A stretch of 64,000 nt of DNA from Enterococcus gilvus ATCC BAA-350 (GCF_000407545.1 NZ_ASWH01000001.1:434001-498000); one strand, 5' to 3'. Shown: positions 52,919 to 62,331, counted from the first letter of the stretch. A program made the numbers and translations. The notes: generated by a model from the letters alone, not told the origin.

Positions 52919-54286
52919 ATGAACAATGCATTACCATTATTCGGATCAAAAGCAGCCTGTGAGAATGTCATTATAGAAAAAATGAATCAGGAGCCTATTG
53001 ATCCTAAATTTGCCTACCAACTGATTAAAGATCAACTGATCGATGAAGGAAACGCGCGTCAAAATATGGCGACATTCTGTCAAACATACATGGAACCAGA
53101 AGCCACAGCGTTAATGGCAGAAACCTTTGAAAAGAACGCTATCGATAAATCTGAGTATTCTTGTACCGCAGAAATCGAGCAAGCTTGTGTAAATATAGTT
53201 GCTGACTTATGGAACGCACCTGATATGGATAAGATGATTGGGACTTCAACCGTGGGTTCCAGTGAAGCCTGTATGCTAGGCGGTATGGCAATGAATTTCA
53301 AATGGCGGGAAGAAGCATTAGAACGTGGTGTCGATCTAAATAAACAACGCCCCAACTTAGTGATCTTTTCAGGTTATCAAGTCTGCTGGGAAAAGTTCTG
53401 TGTTTACTGGGATATTGATATGCGAACTGTTCCTATGGATGAAGAACATATGAGCATCAACGTCAATGAAGTAATGAATTACGTGGATGATTATACGATT
53501 GGTGTCGTCGGTATTTTAGGAATTACTTATACTGGAAAATACGATGATATTCAAGCGTTGGATGAAAAGGTGGAGCAATTTAATCAAGAAACAGGACGTG
53601 AATTAGGTATCCATGTTGATGCGGCGAGTGGTGGATTATTTACTCCTTTTGTTTTCCCAGAGTTAGAGTGGGATTTCCGCTTGAAAAATGTTGTTTCAAT
53701 CAATACATCAGGTCATAAGTATGGATTGGTATATCCTGGAATTGGCTGGATTGTTTGGAAGGATCGCAAATACTTGCCGGAAAAAATGATTTTTAATGTC
53801 AGCTATTTGGGCGGGACGATGCCAACAATGGCGATCAACTTTTCTCGCAGTGCCAGTCAAATTATCGGACAGTACTATAACTTTTATCGCTATGGGTTCA
53901 ATGGATATAAGGGCATCCACTCAAGAACACGCATGGTCGCTATGAAGGTTGCAGAAGAAATTGAAAAAACGAATCTATTCGAAATCTATAATAATGGCGA
54001 CAATATTCCGATCATTTGCTACCGATTAAAAGAAGATGCGAATGTTACATGGAATCTATATGATCTAGCGGACCGGTTACAAATGAAAGGGTGGCAAGTT
54101 CCTGCATATCCTTTACTAGAAGACTTAGAAAATGTGGTTATTCAACGATTTGTTTGCCGCGGAGATTTTGGAATGAATATGGCGGAATCGTTGATCAGAG
54201 ACATCCAAACCGCGATTGAGGAATTGGAAAGTGCGAATGTCACGATGCATGCCAATAAAAAGCAAGTCCAAGGATTCACTCACTAA
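52919..54286 (+). CDS. gadB: Glutamate decarboxylase
   Basis: A PLP enzyme converting glutamate to GABA and CO2, consuming a proton. 455 residues. GSSEACMLGG, the aspartate in HVDAASGGLFTPF and the PLP lysine K267 in SGHKYGLVYPG are all present. The C-terminal tail ends in FTH, consistent with the histidine-ending pH-sensing tail of GadB. TTAGGAGG precedes the start. It acts with the GadC-like antiporter of the same cluster. Confidence 0.95.
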   Translation: MNNALPLFGSKAACENVIIEKMNQEPIDPKFAYQLIKDQLIDEGNARQNMATFCQTYMEPEATALMAETFEKNAIDKSEYSCTAEIEQACVNIVADLWNAPDMDKMIGTSTVGSSEACMLGGMAMNFKWREEALERGVDLNKQRPNLVIFSGYQVCWEKFCVYWDIDMRTVPMDEEHMSINVNEVMNYVDDYTIGVVGILGITYTGKYDDIQALDEKVEQFNQETGRELGIHVDAASGGLFTPFVFPELEWDFRLKNVVSINTSGHKYGLVYPGIGWIVWKDRKYLPEKMIFNVSYLGGTMPTMAINFSRSASQIIGQYYNFYRYGFNGYKGIHSRTRMVAMKVAEEIEKTNLFEIYNNGDNIPIICYRLKEDANVTWNLYDLADRLQMKGWQVPAYPLLEDLENVVIQRFVCRGDFGMNMAESLIRDIQTAIEELESANVTMHANKKQVQGFTH

Positions 54287-54323
54287 TACCATCTAGTAAT
54301 CAAAGACAAGGATCATCCCTTTT

Positions 54324-54483
54324 TGAGCCTTGATGTTCCAACGGATCTAGGTTGATAGTGGGATACGGTTAATTTATCTTTAGACGCTGACAGGAGAAGC
54401 TTTCTAAAGGAAACAGGAATAAAAAGACCGTGTATCTCAACCATCAATATGCGTAACGTTGATAAAAGTAACATCAAGGTTCA
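54324..54483. repeat. Imperfect inverted repeat in the gap after gadB
   Basis: TGAGCCTTGATGTT (54324-54337) is mirrored by AACATCAAGGTTCA (54470-54483), 13 of 14 positions. Weaker matching continues inward (CAACG, GGTTGA, GATAC) and outward (TCCCTT). It could be a long hairpin in RNA or a remnant of a small transposable repeat. Confidence 0.5.
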
Positions 54484-54541
54484 GAGATGAAGGGACACCT
54501 TCAGGACGATCGAATACATATAGGAAAGGAAGATTTATTCA

Positions 54542-55990
54542 TTGAAGAAATTCCCTAAAGTGCTATTGGTGTCATTGGTCTCACTGCAGACACTGATGGC
54601 GACACCACTTACCATACTTGCAAATGAGCAAGGAACGAAAGAAACAATCAAACAAGAAAAAACGTCAAGAGACAAAGGCGAGGATGAAGATGATTCGGAG
54701 GATAAACAGCCCACTGAAACATCTAGCAGCGAGACTTCTGAGAGTACGACCACTACCGAAAGTAGTTCTACAAGTTCAACAAACTCAGGGAGCAGCACAA
54801 CCTCTGAGACGAGTACTGTGACTTCAGATAAAGAAGTATCTAGTTCAGAAAGCAGCCAGGAGTCAACAACATCGACTAGTAATGATCATTCAACTAGTAC
54901 CTCTCAATCCAATAATGGGACAACGACAAGCAGTGAAAATCCAAAAAATGAACCCTCAGCTCCTACTGCAATCCCACCTCAAGAGGAGTCTGAGACATTG
55001 ACAGAAAGTCCCGTCGATAGTCAGGCTACAGCGGATCTAGAAAGAGTCGTTCCATCTGGTTCGATTCAAAAAAATGGCAGTATTCACTTTGAAAAAAATG
55101 AATCGGTGGAAAGCTTCATTCGAAAAATTGGGGAATCCTCGAGAAAAATCGGAAAAGAAAGAGATCTGTATGCTTCCGTCATGATCGCCCAAGCGGTGTT
55201 AGAATCTGCGAGTGGTCAGAGCAGTCTCGCTCAGGCACCGAATTACAATCTTTTTGGAATCAAAGGATCTCATAAAGGAAAGACCGTCGCCTTGTCGACG
55301 CAAGAAGATGCAGGAAATGGTGCACTTTATTCAACTGAAGCTGGATTTCGCGTATACGAAAATTATGAAGAGAGTCTTAATGATTATGCTGATCTATTGA
55401 GTGAAGGAATTTCTGGTAATAGCAATTATTACGAAGGTGTATGGAAAAGTAAGGCTCCGACTTATCAAGAGGCAACAGCATACTTGACTGGTAGATACGC
55501 AACAGATACACAATACGATCAAAAATTAAATGGTTTGATTGAAACATATAAATTGACAGAATACGACAAAGAAATTCAAGGACCGCCAACAGGTGCAGTC
55601 AATGCTTCAGGGTATGCAGTACCAGTGGCAAACTACAGCATTTCTAGTCCTTTTGGTATACGTGGTGGGGAGTTCCATCGCGGCCTAGACATGGCAGCTG
55701 CTCAAGGAGAACCTATTCATGCAAGCAAAGCAGGAACAGTAGTCAAAGCCGAATTTCATCCTTCTTGGGGAAACCATGTAGTCATCCAGCACGAAGATGG
55801 AATGACCTCATTGTATGCCCATCAACAAGAATACGTCGTACATGCAGGCGATCAAGTGAAGCAAGGGCAGTTAATTGGATACGTAGGTTCAACAGGAAAC
55901 AGTTCAGGAGCTCATTTGCACTTGGAAATTTGTCGTGACAACAGTCTGTCGCAAGATCAGTTGGTTGACCCAGCCAGCATCATATTTTAA
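54542..55990 (+). CDS. Secreted peptidoglycan hydrolase: glucosaminidase plus M23 endopeptidase
   Basis: 482 residues from a TTG start with AAGGAAG upstream. A signal peptide (MKKFPKVLLVSLVSLQTLMA) precedes a Ser/Thr/Glu-rich linker (about 35-160). A glucosaminidase domain (about 175-345) has the likely catalytic E221 in AQAVLESASGQS and NYNLFGIKG. An M23 LytM-type peptidase domain (about 360-482) has zinc ligands H379 and D383 (HRGLD) and H458-x-H460 (HLH). No LPXTG, LysM or choline-binding repeats. Two cutting activities in one chain would open both glycan and peptide bonds; it could be an autolysin or a bacteriolysin-like enzyme. Confidence 0.88.
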   Translation: MKKFPKVLLVSLVSLQTLMATPLTILANEQGTKETIKQEKTSRDKGEDEDDSEDKQPTETSSSETSESTTTTESSSTSSTNSGSSTTSETSTVTSDKEVSSSESSQESTTSTSNDHSTSTSQSNNGTTTSSENPKNEPSAPTAIPPQEESETLTESPVDSQATADLERVVPSGSIQKNGSIHFEKNESVESFIRKIGESSRKIGKERDLYASVMIAQAVLESASGQSSLAQAPNYNLFGIKGSHKGKTVALSTQEDAGNGALYSTEAGFRVYENYEESLNDYADLLSEGISGNSNYYEGVWKSKAPTYQEATAYLTGRYATDTQYDQKLNGLIETYKLTEYDKEIQGPPTGAVNASGYAVPVANYSISSPFGIRGGEFHRGLDMAAAQGEPIHASKAGTVVKAEFHPSWGNHVVIQHEDGMTSLYAHQQEYVVHAGDQVKQGQLIGYVGSTGNSSGAHLHLEICRDNSLSQDQLVDPASIIF

Positions 55991-56195
55991 TGTCAATAAC
56001 AATCCTTTTCCTGATTAAAGTTGATCACTGGACTCATTTTGTGACAGAGTGACCACTTTTTCTATTGTATAAATAAAAATCAGTCTTTGAATCGATTAGT
56101 ATGAACCAACGACTTAAAATTAAATGAGGGTATTTTAATTTTCTCGCTGTTTTTATTGTATAATTCTCATACAAAGGAAAATAGGAGGAATCTAA

Positions 56196-57167
56196 ATGAT
56201 CAAAGTGGCGATTGTCGGATATGGAAATTTAGGCCGTGGTGTGGAACGGGCATTGCAGCAGAACGCAGACATGGAGTTAGTGGGGATCTATTCGAGAAGA
56301 GACCCCAGTACCGTACACACAGAGGGCGCACCTGCCTATGCCTTAGCGGAGCTGGAGCAGCAAAAGGGAAAGATCGATGTCTGTATCTTGTGCGGAGGAT
56401 CAGCGACAGATCTGCCAGTGCAAACACCGTCGTTGACGAAAGACTTCAATACGATCGACAGCTTCGATACCCATGCTAAGATCCCAGAGCATTTTGCCAA
56501 CGTCGATCAGGCGGCAAAGGAGAATCAAACGGTTTCGATCATTTCTACCGGCTGGGACCCCGGCTTATTCAGCTTGAACCGACTATACGCTGAAAGTATT
56601 TTACCGAAAGGCGAGACATATACGTTTTGGGGCAAGGGCGTCAGCCAAGGCCACTCGGATGCATTGAGAAGAATCAACGGTGTCGCCGATGCGATCCAAT
56701 ACACGATTCCGAAAAATGAAGTGATCGAACGCTTGAAGGCGGGGGAAACGCTGGAGCTGACGACAAGAGACAAGCATTTACGAGAGTGCTTCGTCGTTTT
56801 AGCAGACGGTGCGGAGGAAGCGGCGATCAAAGAAGAGATCGTGACGATGCCGAATTACTTCGATGAATACGACACGATCGTTCATTTTATTTCAGCAGAA
56901 GACTTGGCCCGAGACCACCAGGCGATGCCTCATGGCGGAACGGTGCTGCGGACAGGCATCACTCATGAGCAGACCAAGCAGGTGATCGAATACAATCTGC
57001 AATTAGAAAGCAACCCTGAATTTACCGCCAGCGTCCTCGTTGCCTACGCCAGAGCGTGCGCTCGATTCGCTAAGGAAGAGCAATTTGGCGCGTTCACGGT
57101 CTTTGATATCCCGCCGAAGTATCTTTCTTCTGTAGAGGACGCGACACTGCGAAAAGAATTGCTGTAG
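56196..57167 (+). CDS. ddh: meso-Diaminopimelate dehydrogenase
   Basis: NADPH-dependent enzyme making meso-diaminopimelate from tetrahydrodipicolinate in one step. 323 residues. VAIVGYGNLGRGVERAL at the N-terminus binds the nucleotide; CGGSATDLPVQ, STGWDPGLFS and WGKGVSQGHSDALRRI are diagnostic. Since enterococci have lysine-type peptidoglycan, its role is lysine supply. TATAAT at 56159-56164 and AGGAGG precede the start. Single gene. Confidence 0.95.
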   Translation: MIKVAIVGYGNLGRGVERALQQNADMELVGIYSRRDPSTVHTEGAPAYALAELEQQKGKIDVCILCGGSATDLPVQTPSLTKDFNTIDSFDTHAKIPEHFANVDQAAKENQTVSIISTGWDPGLFSLNRLYAESILPKGETYTFWGKGVSQGHSDALRRINGVADAIQYTIPKNEVIERLKAGETLELTTRDKHLRECFVVLADGAEEAAIKEEIVTMPNYFDEYDTIVHFISAEDLARDHQAMPHGGTVLRTGITHEQTKQVIEYNLQLESNPEFTASVLVAYARACARFAKEEQFGAFTVFDIPPKYLSSVEDATLRKELL

Positions 57168-57203
57168 GGTGTTGAAATCTTTACACAGTCAATTAAAATA
57201 AGA

Positions 57204-57246
57204 GACTCAAGGAAAAGCCAAGCGGTTCTTCCTTGAGTTTTTCTTT
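57204..57246 (+). terminator. Terminator of ddh
   Basis: ACTCAAGGAA pairs with TTCCTTGAGT around a 14-base loop, followed by a T-rich tail. Confidence 0.85.
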
Positions 57247-57309
57247 TGCATCATTTTAGCGGATTGGGTACGTTACAAGTAAGAAAATACAGAAAGCGAG
57301 GGTCCCTGT

Positions 57310-58143
57310 ATGAAGTATGAAAAAATCTCTCCTACAGATAATTATTCCTATAAAATTTTTTCCTTCCATTCAAAATCATCGGATCGCCTGATCCCGCCGC
57401 ATTGGCACGATAGCTTAGAGCTGCTTTTTTGTTTTTCTGGTGAATTAGAGGTCATTTTTGCTGGCGAGACCTATCACTTGAAGGCGCAGGAATTTATCAT
57501 TATTAATTCCAATCACGTCCATTCGACGAGAAGCCCTGTTTTGGGCGAGTGTCTGGTGATTCAACTGCCACTGGATTACGTACAGCAAGTGACAGAGGAG
57601 CAGTATTGGAAGAAGTTTCTATTTAAAGCTATTCCAGATCAGCATTATTCAGAGGCATTGGCGTGCTTGTTGTTCATTTATCAGCATTTTTCTTCTGAAG
57701 AGTTGGTGGCCCATCTCTCTGTTAAGGCCAAGGTGTACGAGCTCTTCGCGATTCTTTGCGAAAGTAATACATTTTCCAGTACGGGCATTTATGAGATCAA
57801 GTCCTTTAAGTATTTGGAAAAAATGAAAATGGTGAATCAGTATATCCAAGAGCATTATACCCAGAATCTGATGATCGAGGAGGTGGCGGCGATTTTTAAC
57901 TACAATCCCTCCTATTTTTCGCGCTTCTACAAAAAATTCATGGGGATCACATTTACCGAATACCTCAACTCTGTCCGGTTAGATGCGGCATACAAAGAAA
58001 TGCGTGATACAGATAAAACGATTCTGGAAATCGGGTTGAACAATGGCTTCGCTACCAACAAAACCTTTTACAATGTTTTCCGCAATAAGTTTGGGCTGTC
58101 GCCGCAAAAATTTCGTAAGCAATTTCTTAAAAAAAGTAATTAA
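57310..58143 (+). CDS. AraC-family transcriptional regulator
   Basis: 277 residues. An N-terminal cupin sensor (PPHWHDSLELLFCFSGELEV) is followed by two C-terminal helix-turn-helix motifs (LMIEEVAAIFNYNPSYFSRFYKK and ILEIGLNNGFATNKTFYNVFR). It precedes, in the same direction, a cellobiose-type EIIC and a GH3 enzyme, and probably activates them in response to a beta-glucoside-type sugar. Confidence 0.9.
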   Translation: MKYEKISPTDNYSYKIFSFHSKSSDRLIPPHWHDSLELLFCFSGELEVIFAGETYHLKAQEFIIINSNHVHSTRSPVLGECLVIQLPLDYVQQVTEEQYWKKFLFKAIPDQHYSEALACLLFIYQHFSSEELVAHLSVKAKVYELFAILCESNTFSSTGIYEIKSFKYLEKMKMVNQYIQEHYTQNLMIEEVAAIFNYNPSYFSRFYKKFMGITFTEYLNSVRLDAAYKEMRDTDKTILEIGLNNGFATNKTFYNVFRNKFGLSPQKFRKQFLKKSN

Positions 58144-58194
58144 ATTTCCACTTTGTCGTAAAAATGCGGAACGACTGAACGGATGGAAGGATTC

Positions 58195-58223
58195 TATAAT
58201 GAAAGCGTTATAACAAACGTTTG
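58195..58223 (+). promoter_or_regulatory. -10 box, cre site and palindrome before the EIIC gene
   Basis: TATAAT (58195-58200) runs into TGAAAGCGTTATAA (58200-58213), 13 of 14 matches to the cre consensus. It is followed by the perfect palindrome CAAACGTTTG (58214-58223). CcpA repression of the EIIC-GH3 pair is likely. Confidence 0.65.
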
Positions 58224-58239
58224 ATGAGGAGGAACAACT

Positions 58240-59517
58240 GTGAAAGAAAAAATAACCAATCTATTTAATAAAATGAATCCATGGTTTGATAAGTTGGGAG
58301 CGAATCCCTATCTGCAAGCTGTATCGGGTGCCATGATGGCCACCTTGGGTCCGCTATTTATCGGTTCGATGTCGGTCTTGATCGTCGTCTTGATGGGGAT
58401 GGTTCCTGCATTAGCCAAGCTGAATAAGCTGACTGAGCTGCTTACCAAAGTAAACACGATGACCCTTGGGGCATTAGCGGTGTATATCGCGGTGCTGATC
58501 GCCTATCATTTGGTGAAGAAATTGGATGAGGACGAAGACCCGATCTCGGCCTCTGTGATCTCATTGCTGAGCTTTCTGATCATTACTCCTTTAGGAAAAA
58601 TGGCGGATGACTCAATGGGGATTCCAACAAACTGGCTAGGAGCGCAGGGCGTGTTCTCAGCGTTGATCGTCGGACTGGTCAGTGCCCGTCTGTACTTAGC
58701 GATCAAGCATCGTGGCTGGACGATCAAAATGCCCGCAGGGGTGCCGCCAATGGTGACTAAAACATTTGAAGCATTGATCCCGACGATTTTGATTGGCCTA
58801 TTATTTGCACTTGTTGATTTATCCTTTAGTTTGACTTCGTTTGGCAGTATGCATCAATTTGTTTACAGCATCATCCAAGAACCGTTGAAGGGTGTCGGCG
58901 GCTCCATCGCGGCGATGATTTTATTGAGTCTCTTGCAACAAGTCTTGTGGTTTTTCGGTATCCACGGAACCAATGTCATTATGCCGTTAGTGACGCCTTT
59001 GTGGCTGGCGATGGACGTGGAAAACCTCAACGCTGTTCAGGCAGGTTTGACCCCGCCGAATATTGTTGGTCTTGCGTTTTTCAACATTATTACGTGGAGC
59101 GGACTAGGATTAGGGTTGGTCTTGCTGATGCTGCGGGCTAAAAGTAAGCAATACCGGCAAGTCGGGAAAATTTCTGTCGTTCCGGCCTTGTTTGGAATCA
59201 CGGAGCCTGTGATTTTCGGGACACCGTTAGTCTTGAACTTTGACCTGGCCTTTCCCTTCATAACAAACAATACGATTGCCTTGATCCTCGCCTATGTATT
59301 GACCAAATTGGGGATCGTGGCGAAATTCATAGGGGTCCAAGCGATCTTTGGACTGCCGCTCGGATTCCACGCGGCGGTGGAGGGAAGTATCTCCATCATC
59401 TTATTGCAGCTGTTTATTCAATTAGTGCTGTCGCCAGTATTATGGTATCCGTGGTTCAAACGATTGGATCTGCGGACCTACAGAGAAGAGCAAGCGGCTG
59501 AAGGAGTGAAGGAGTAA
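58240..59517 (+). CDS. PTS lactose/cellobiose-family EIIC permease
   Basis: 425 residues with about ten membrane spans. The start MNPWFDKLGANPYLQAVSGAM, the central FFGIHGTNVI and the GITEPVIFGTPLVLN motif identify the CelB/LacE-type EIIC. No EIIA or EIIB gene is adjacent, so it would borrow these from another system. Stop and the GH3 start overlap by one base (TAATG). Confidence 0.92.
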   Translation: MKEKITNLFNKMNPWFDKLGANPYLQAVSGAMMATLGPLFIGSMSVLIVVLMGMVPALAKLNKLTELLTKVNTMTLGALAVYIAVLIAYHLVKKLDEDEDPISASVISLLSFLIITPLGKMADDSMGIPTNWLGAQGVFSALIVGLVSARLYLAIKHRGWTIKMPAGVPPMVTKTFEALIPTILIGLLFALVDLSFSLTSFGSMHQFVYSIIQEPLKGVGGSIAAMILLSLLQQVLWFFGIHGTNVIMPLVTPLWLAMDVENLNAVQAGLTPPNIVGLAFFNIITWSGLGLGLVLLMLRAKSKQYRQVGKISVVPALFGITEPVIFGTPLVLNFDLAFPFITNNTIALILAYVLTKLGIVAKFIGVQAIFGLPLGFHAAVEGSISIILLQLFIQLVLSPVLWYPWFKRLDLRTYREEQAAEGVKE

Positions 59518-61736
59518 TGCAAGAAGCAAAATTGAGAACATTGCTTGATTCATTGACATGGACTGAAAAAGTTGGTCAATTGGTTCAGCTATCCGGGGAC
59601 TTTTTCCACAGTGAAGAATTGGCTGTGGGACCGAAGAAGAAGCTGGGGATCACGCAAGAAACGATTGACGTTGTCGGTTCCGTCTTGAACGTGACAGGCG
59701 CGGAAACAACACGAGACATTCAAGAAAAGTATTTAAAAAATAGCCGCCATCAGATTCCGTTGCTCTTCATGGCAGACATCATCTACGGGTATCGAACGAT
59801 TTTTCCAATTCCATTGGGGCTAGGCGCGACGTGGAATCCGGCCCTCATCGAAGAGGCGTACGGGGTCATCGCACGGGAATCCCGTTCGGCAGGTGCCCAC
59901 GTAACCTATGCGCCAATGGTTGATTTAGTTCGAGACGCTCGTTGGGGGCGATGCCTAGAGTCCACGGGAGAAGATCCGCAGTTGAACGCTGATTTCTCAG
60001 CAGCGATGGTGCGGGGCTTGCAGCAGGAATACGGTGGAGACTTCGAAGGGATCGCCTCATGTGTGAAGCATTTTGCTGCTTATGGCGCAGCTGAAGCGGG
60101 TCGTGAATACAATACGGTCGATATGAGTGAGCGCCGGTTGCGGCAGGAGTATCTGAGCGGGTACAAATCAGCCGTCGATGCTGGCGCAAAAATGGTCATG
60201 ACCTCTTTCAATACCTATGATGGTGTGCCTGTAACAGGAAATGAATTTTTATTGAAGGAACTCTTGCGGGAAGAATGGGGCTTTGACGGTGTGATCATCT
60301 CTGATTACGCGGCAGTTCAAGAATTGATCGCCCACGGTGTAGCAAGAGACGAACGGGAAGCGACCTTGTTGGCGATGCAGGCTACAAATGATATTGACAT
60401 GAAGACTGGCTGTTACGCCAATGAGTTAGCGCCTCTCGTCAAAGAGGGTACTCTTGATCCTGGATTGGTAAATGATGCAGTGTGGCGCGTTCTAAAATTG
60501 AAAAATGATTTAGGCTTGTTTGAAGATCCTTACCGCGGCAGTACGGTCCAGAAAGAACAAGACACGTTATTGACTGAAGAAAATAGGGCATTAGCGCGGA
60601 AAGTTGCGCAGGAAGCCATCGTTTTATTGCAAAATAAAGAAGAGCTGCTTCCGTTGACACCGAATAAAGAGACCATTTTATTAGTGGGTCCTTATGGTGA
60701 TGAGCAGGACCTGATCGGTTTGTGGGCAGTCCACGGGAAAAGTACAGACGTGGTGTCGATCAAGGCAGCGCTGGAAAAGGAACTTACACAGGAGACATTC
60801 GCCTTCGAGAAAGGCTGTGACCTTTTAGCGGATTACCAATTTTTAGGTGAGTTTGGAGCAACGAAAGAGCAGATCCACTCATTAGGCATGACCGAAAGCG
60901 AGAAGGAAGCTGCTTTGAACAAAGCACTCGAAGCGGGCAGACAAGCGGATATCATTATTTATGCGATGGGCGAGCACACGATGCAAAGCGGAGAGGCTGG
61001 GAGCCGCACGGACATTTCTCTACCAGCAATCCAAAAAGAATTTATCGAAAAAATGACAGCGTTGGGCAAAAAGAATATTTTGGTTGCGATCAGCGGACGG
61101 CCATTGACCCTCACGAAGGAAGTTGAACAAATGGATGCGATCATTCAGGCTTGGTTCCCAGGAACAGAAGGCGGGAATGCATTAGTGGACATTCTCTTCG
61201 GAAAGGCCAATCCCTCCGGCAGATTAAGCATGGGCTTTCCGGAAAACGTCGGTCAATTGCCAATGTATTACAATGAATTCAAAACAGGACGCCCTTTAAA
61301 CAGCAGCACCCATCGCGGGCGGTTCGTTACGAAATATTTAGACAGCCCCAATTCACCGCTGTTCCCGTTTGGTTTTGGGTTGAGCTATGGAACGGTGAGC
61401 TATGAGGAATTAACCTTGAGCACCACTCAAATGACAGAAAAGCTGAGCATTTCTATCAAGCTGAAGAACACTTCCGAGTATGAGCGGTTGGAAACAGTGC
61501 AGCTCTATGTTCAAGACGTCACAGGCTCTGTCGTTCGACCAGTCAAAGAATTAAAGGATTATCAAAAAGTAGCGTTGCGTCCAAAAGAAGAAAAAGTCGT
61601 CACGTTTACACTTCAACGCAGCGACCTTTACTACTATATGAAGGACATGCAGTTTGGCACCGAGGCTGGAGAGTTTCTCGTATTCGTTGGTAGAAATTCT
61701 GCCGACACAGTGCAAGCCGCCTTTGAATTGCTTTAA
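59517..61736 (+). CDS. Glycoside hydrolase family 3 enzyme (beta-glucosidase-like)
   Basis: 739 residues, no signal peptide, hence cytoplasmic. An N-terminal GH3 barrel (about 1-310) with KHFAAYG and the nucleophile D263 in VIISDYAAVQE. A C-terminal GH3 sandwich (about 370-590) and a fibronectin-III-like tail (about 640-735). The length matches BglX-type enzymes. Being coupled to a PTS permease is unusual because GH3 enzymes normally cut unphosphorylated sugars. Confidence 0.92.
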   Translation: MQEAKLRTLLDSLTWTEKVGQLVQLSGDFFHSEELAVGPKKKLGITQETIDVVGSVLNVTGAETTRDIQEKYLKNSRHQIPLLFMADIIYGYRTIFPIPLGLGATWNPALIEEAYGVIARESRSAGAHVTYAPMVDLVRDARWGRCLESTGEDPQLNADFSAAMVRGLQQEYGGDFEGIASCVKHFAAYGAAEAGREYNTVDMSERRLRQEYLSGYKSAVDAGAKMVMTSFNTYDGVPVTGNEFLLKELLREEWGFDGVIISDYAAVQELIAHGVARDEREATLLAMQATNDIDMKTGCYANELAPLVKEGTLDPGLVNDAVWRVLKLKNDLGLFEDPYRGSTVQKEQDTLLTEENRALARKVAQEAIVLLQNKEELLPLTPNKETILLVGPYGDEQDLIGLWAVHGKSTDVVSIKAALEKELTQETFAFEKGCDLLADYQFLGEFGATKEQIHSLGMTESEKEAALNKALEAGRQADIIIYAMGEHTMQSGEAGSRTDISLPAIQKEFIEKMTALGKKNILVAISGRPLTLTKEVEQMDAIIQAWFPGTEGGNALVDILFGKANPSGRLSMGFPENVGQLPMYYNEFKTGRPLNSSTHRGRFVTKYLDSPNSPLFPFGFGLSYGTVSYEELTLSTTQMTEKLSISIKLKNTSEYERLETVQLYVQDVTGSVVRPVKELKDYQKVALRPKEEKVVTFTLQRSDLYYYMKDMQFGTEAGEFLVFVGRNSADTVQAAFELL

Positions 61737-61742
61737 ATGTGG

Positions 61743-61776
61743 AAAGACGATCACGCAGATGTGGTCGTCTTTTTTT
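61743..61776 (+). terminator. Terminator after the GH3 gene
   Basis: AAAGACGA pairs with TCGTCTTT, extended by CAC/GTG with a bulge, then T7. Confidence 0.82.
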
Positions 61777-61872
61777 CGATTGCGAAAGGTAGAAAGGAAA
61801 TACAAATCGCAGGTTTTCTCCTTGAGTCTTCCAACGTTTCCGAGGATAATCATAGAAAAAGGACTGAAGACT

Positions 61873-62193
61873 ATGAGTAAACGTGTGGTATGGGTATGGT
61901 CATTCAACAATCATCAGCAAACAGTGAGTTTACCCAATGGGATGAGCGCCTTGCTGTGGCCGAACAAATTTCAAAAAGAGATGAGGGACCTGCTAGCTCC
62001 TGAATGGACGATCGAATTTATCAGTGATAATCTTTCGGAGCCGCTGCCCAAAGCCGAGGTGGTCGTGATTCCTCGAACTAGCAGGGGCTTCTATACGGAA
62101 CGGGCAAAAAACGCCAACGTAGTATGGATCACTGGAAATGAAGTGGCAACGCACGACCTTGAAGGAATCAAGAAAAAAATAATCGAAGCATAA
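61873..62193 (+). CDS. Unknown 106-residue protein
   Basis: Not recognised. The start MSKRVVWVWSFNN has AAAGGA about 9 bases upstream. Predicted alternating strands and helices (VVWVWSF, FQKEMRDLLA, WTIEFIS, AEVVVIPR, NVVWITG, LEGIKKKIIEA) suggest a small alpha/beta fold. That order recalls the EIIB or flavodoxin-like fold, but the EIIB cysteine is absent. It has no membrane segment and stands between a terminator and the MsrA gene. The frame extends upstream into the GH3 gene, but that part is antigenic noise and not used. Confidence 0.55.
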   Translation: MSKRVVWVWSFNNHQQTVSLPNGMSALLWPNKFQKEMRDLLAPEWTIEFISDNLSEPLPKAEVVVIPRTSRGFYTERAKNANVVWITGNEVATHDLEGIKKKIIEA

Positions 62194-62331
62194 AAAGGCG
62201 GGTTCTAATGAAGCATCCCCAGAAGAAAACAGCTTGTAGACGTCAGACCAATCAAACGATTCGATTATTCGGCGCGATTGTGATAAATTGCAGTTGATTT
62301 TACCAGACGAATAAGCGAGGGGGACAAGCGG

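Noticed and set aside
51140..54286. Reading the whole gad block as one transcript.
   Set aside because: A clear terminator at 51701-51740 and a 210-base gap split it, so two units under shared control are more likely.
61654..61872. A longer start for the 106-residue protein reaching back into the GH3 gene.
   Set aside because: It would cross the GH3 stop and terminator, and the only site with a Shine-Dalgarno is before 61873.
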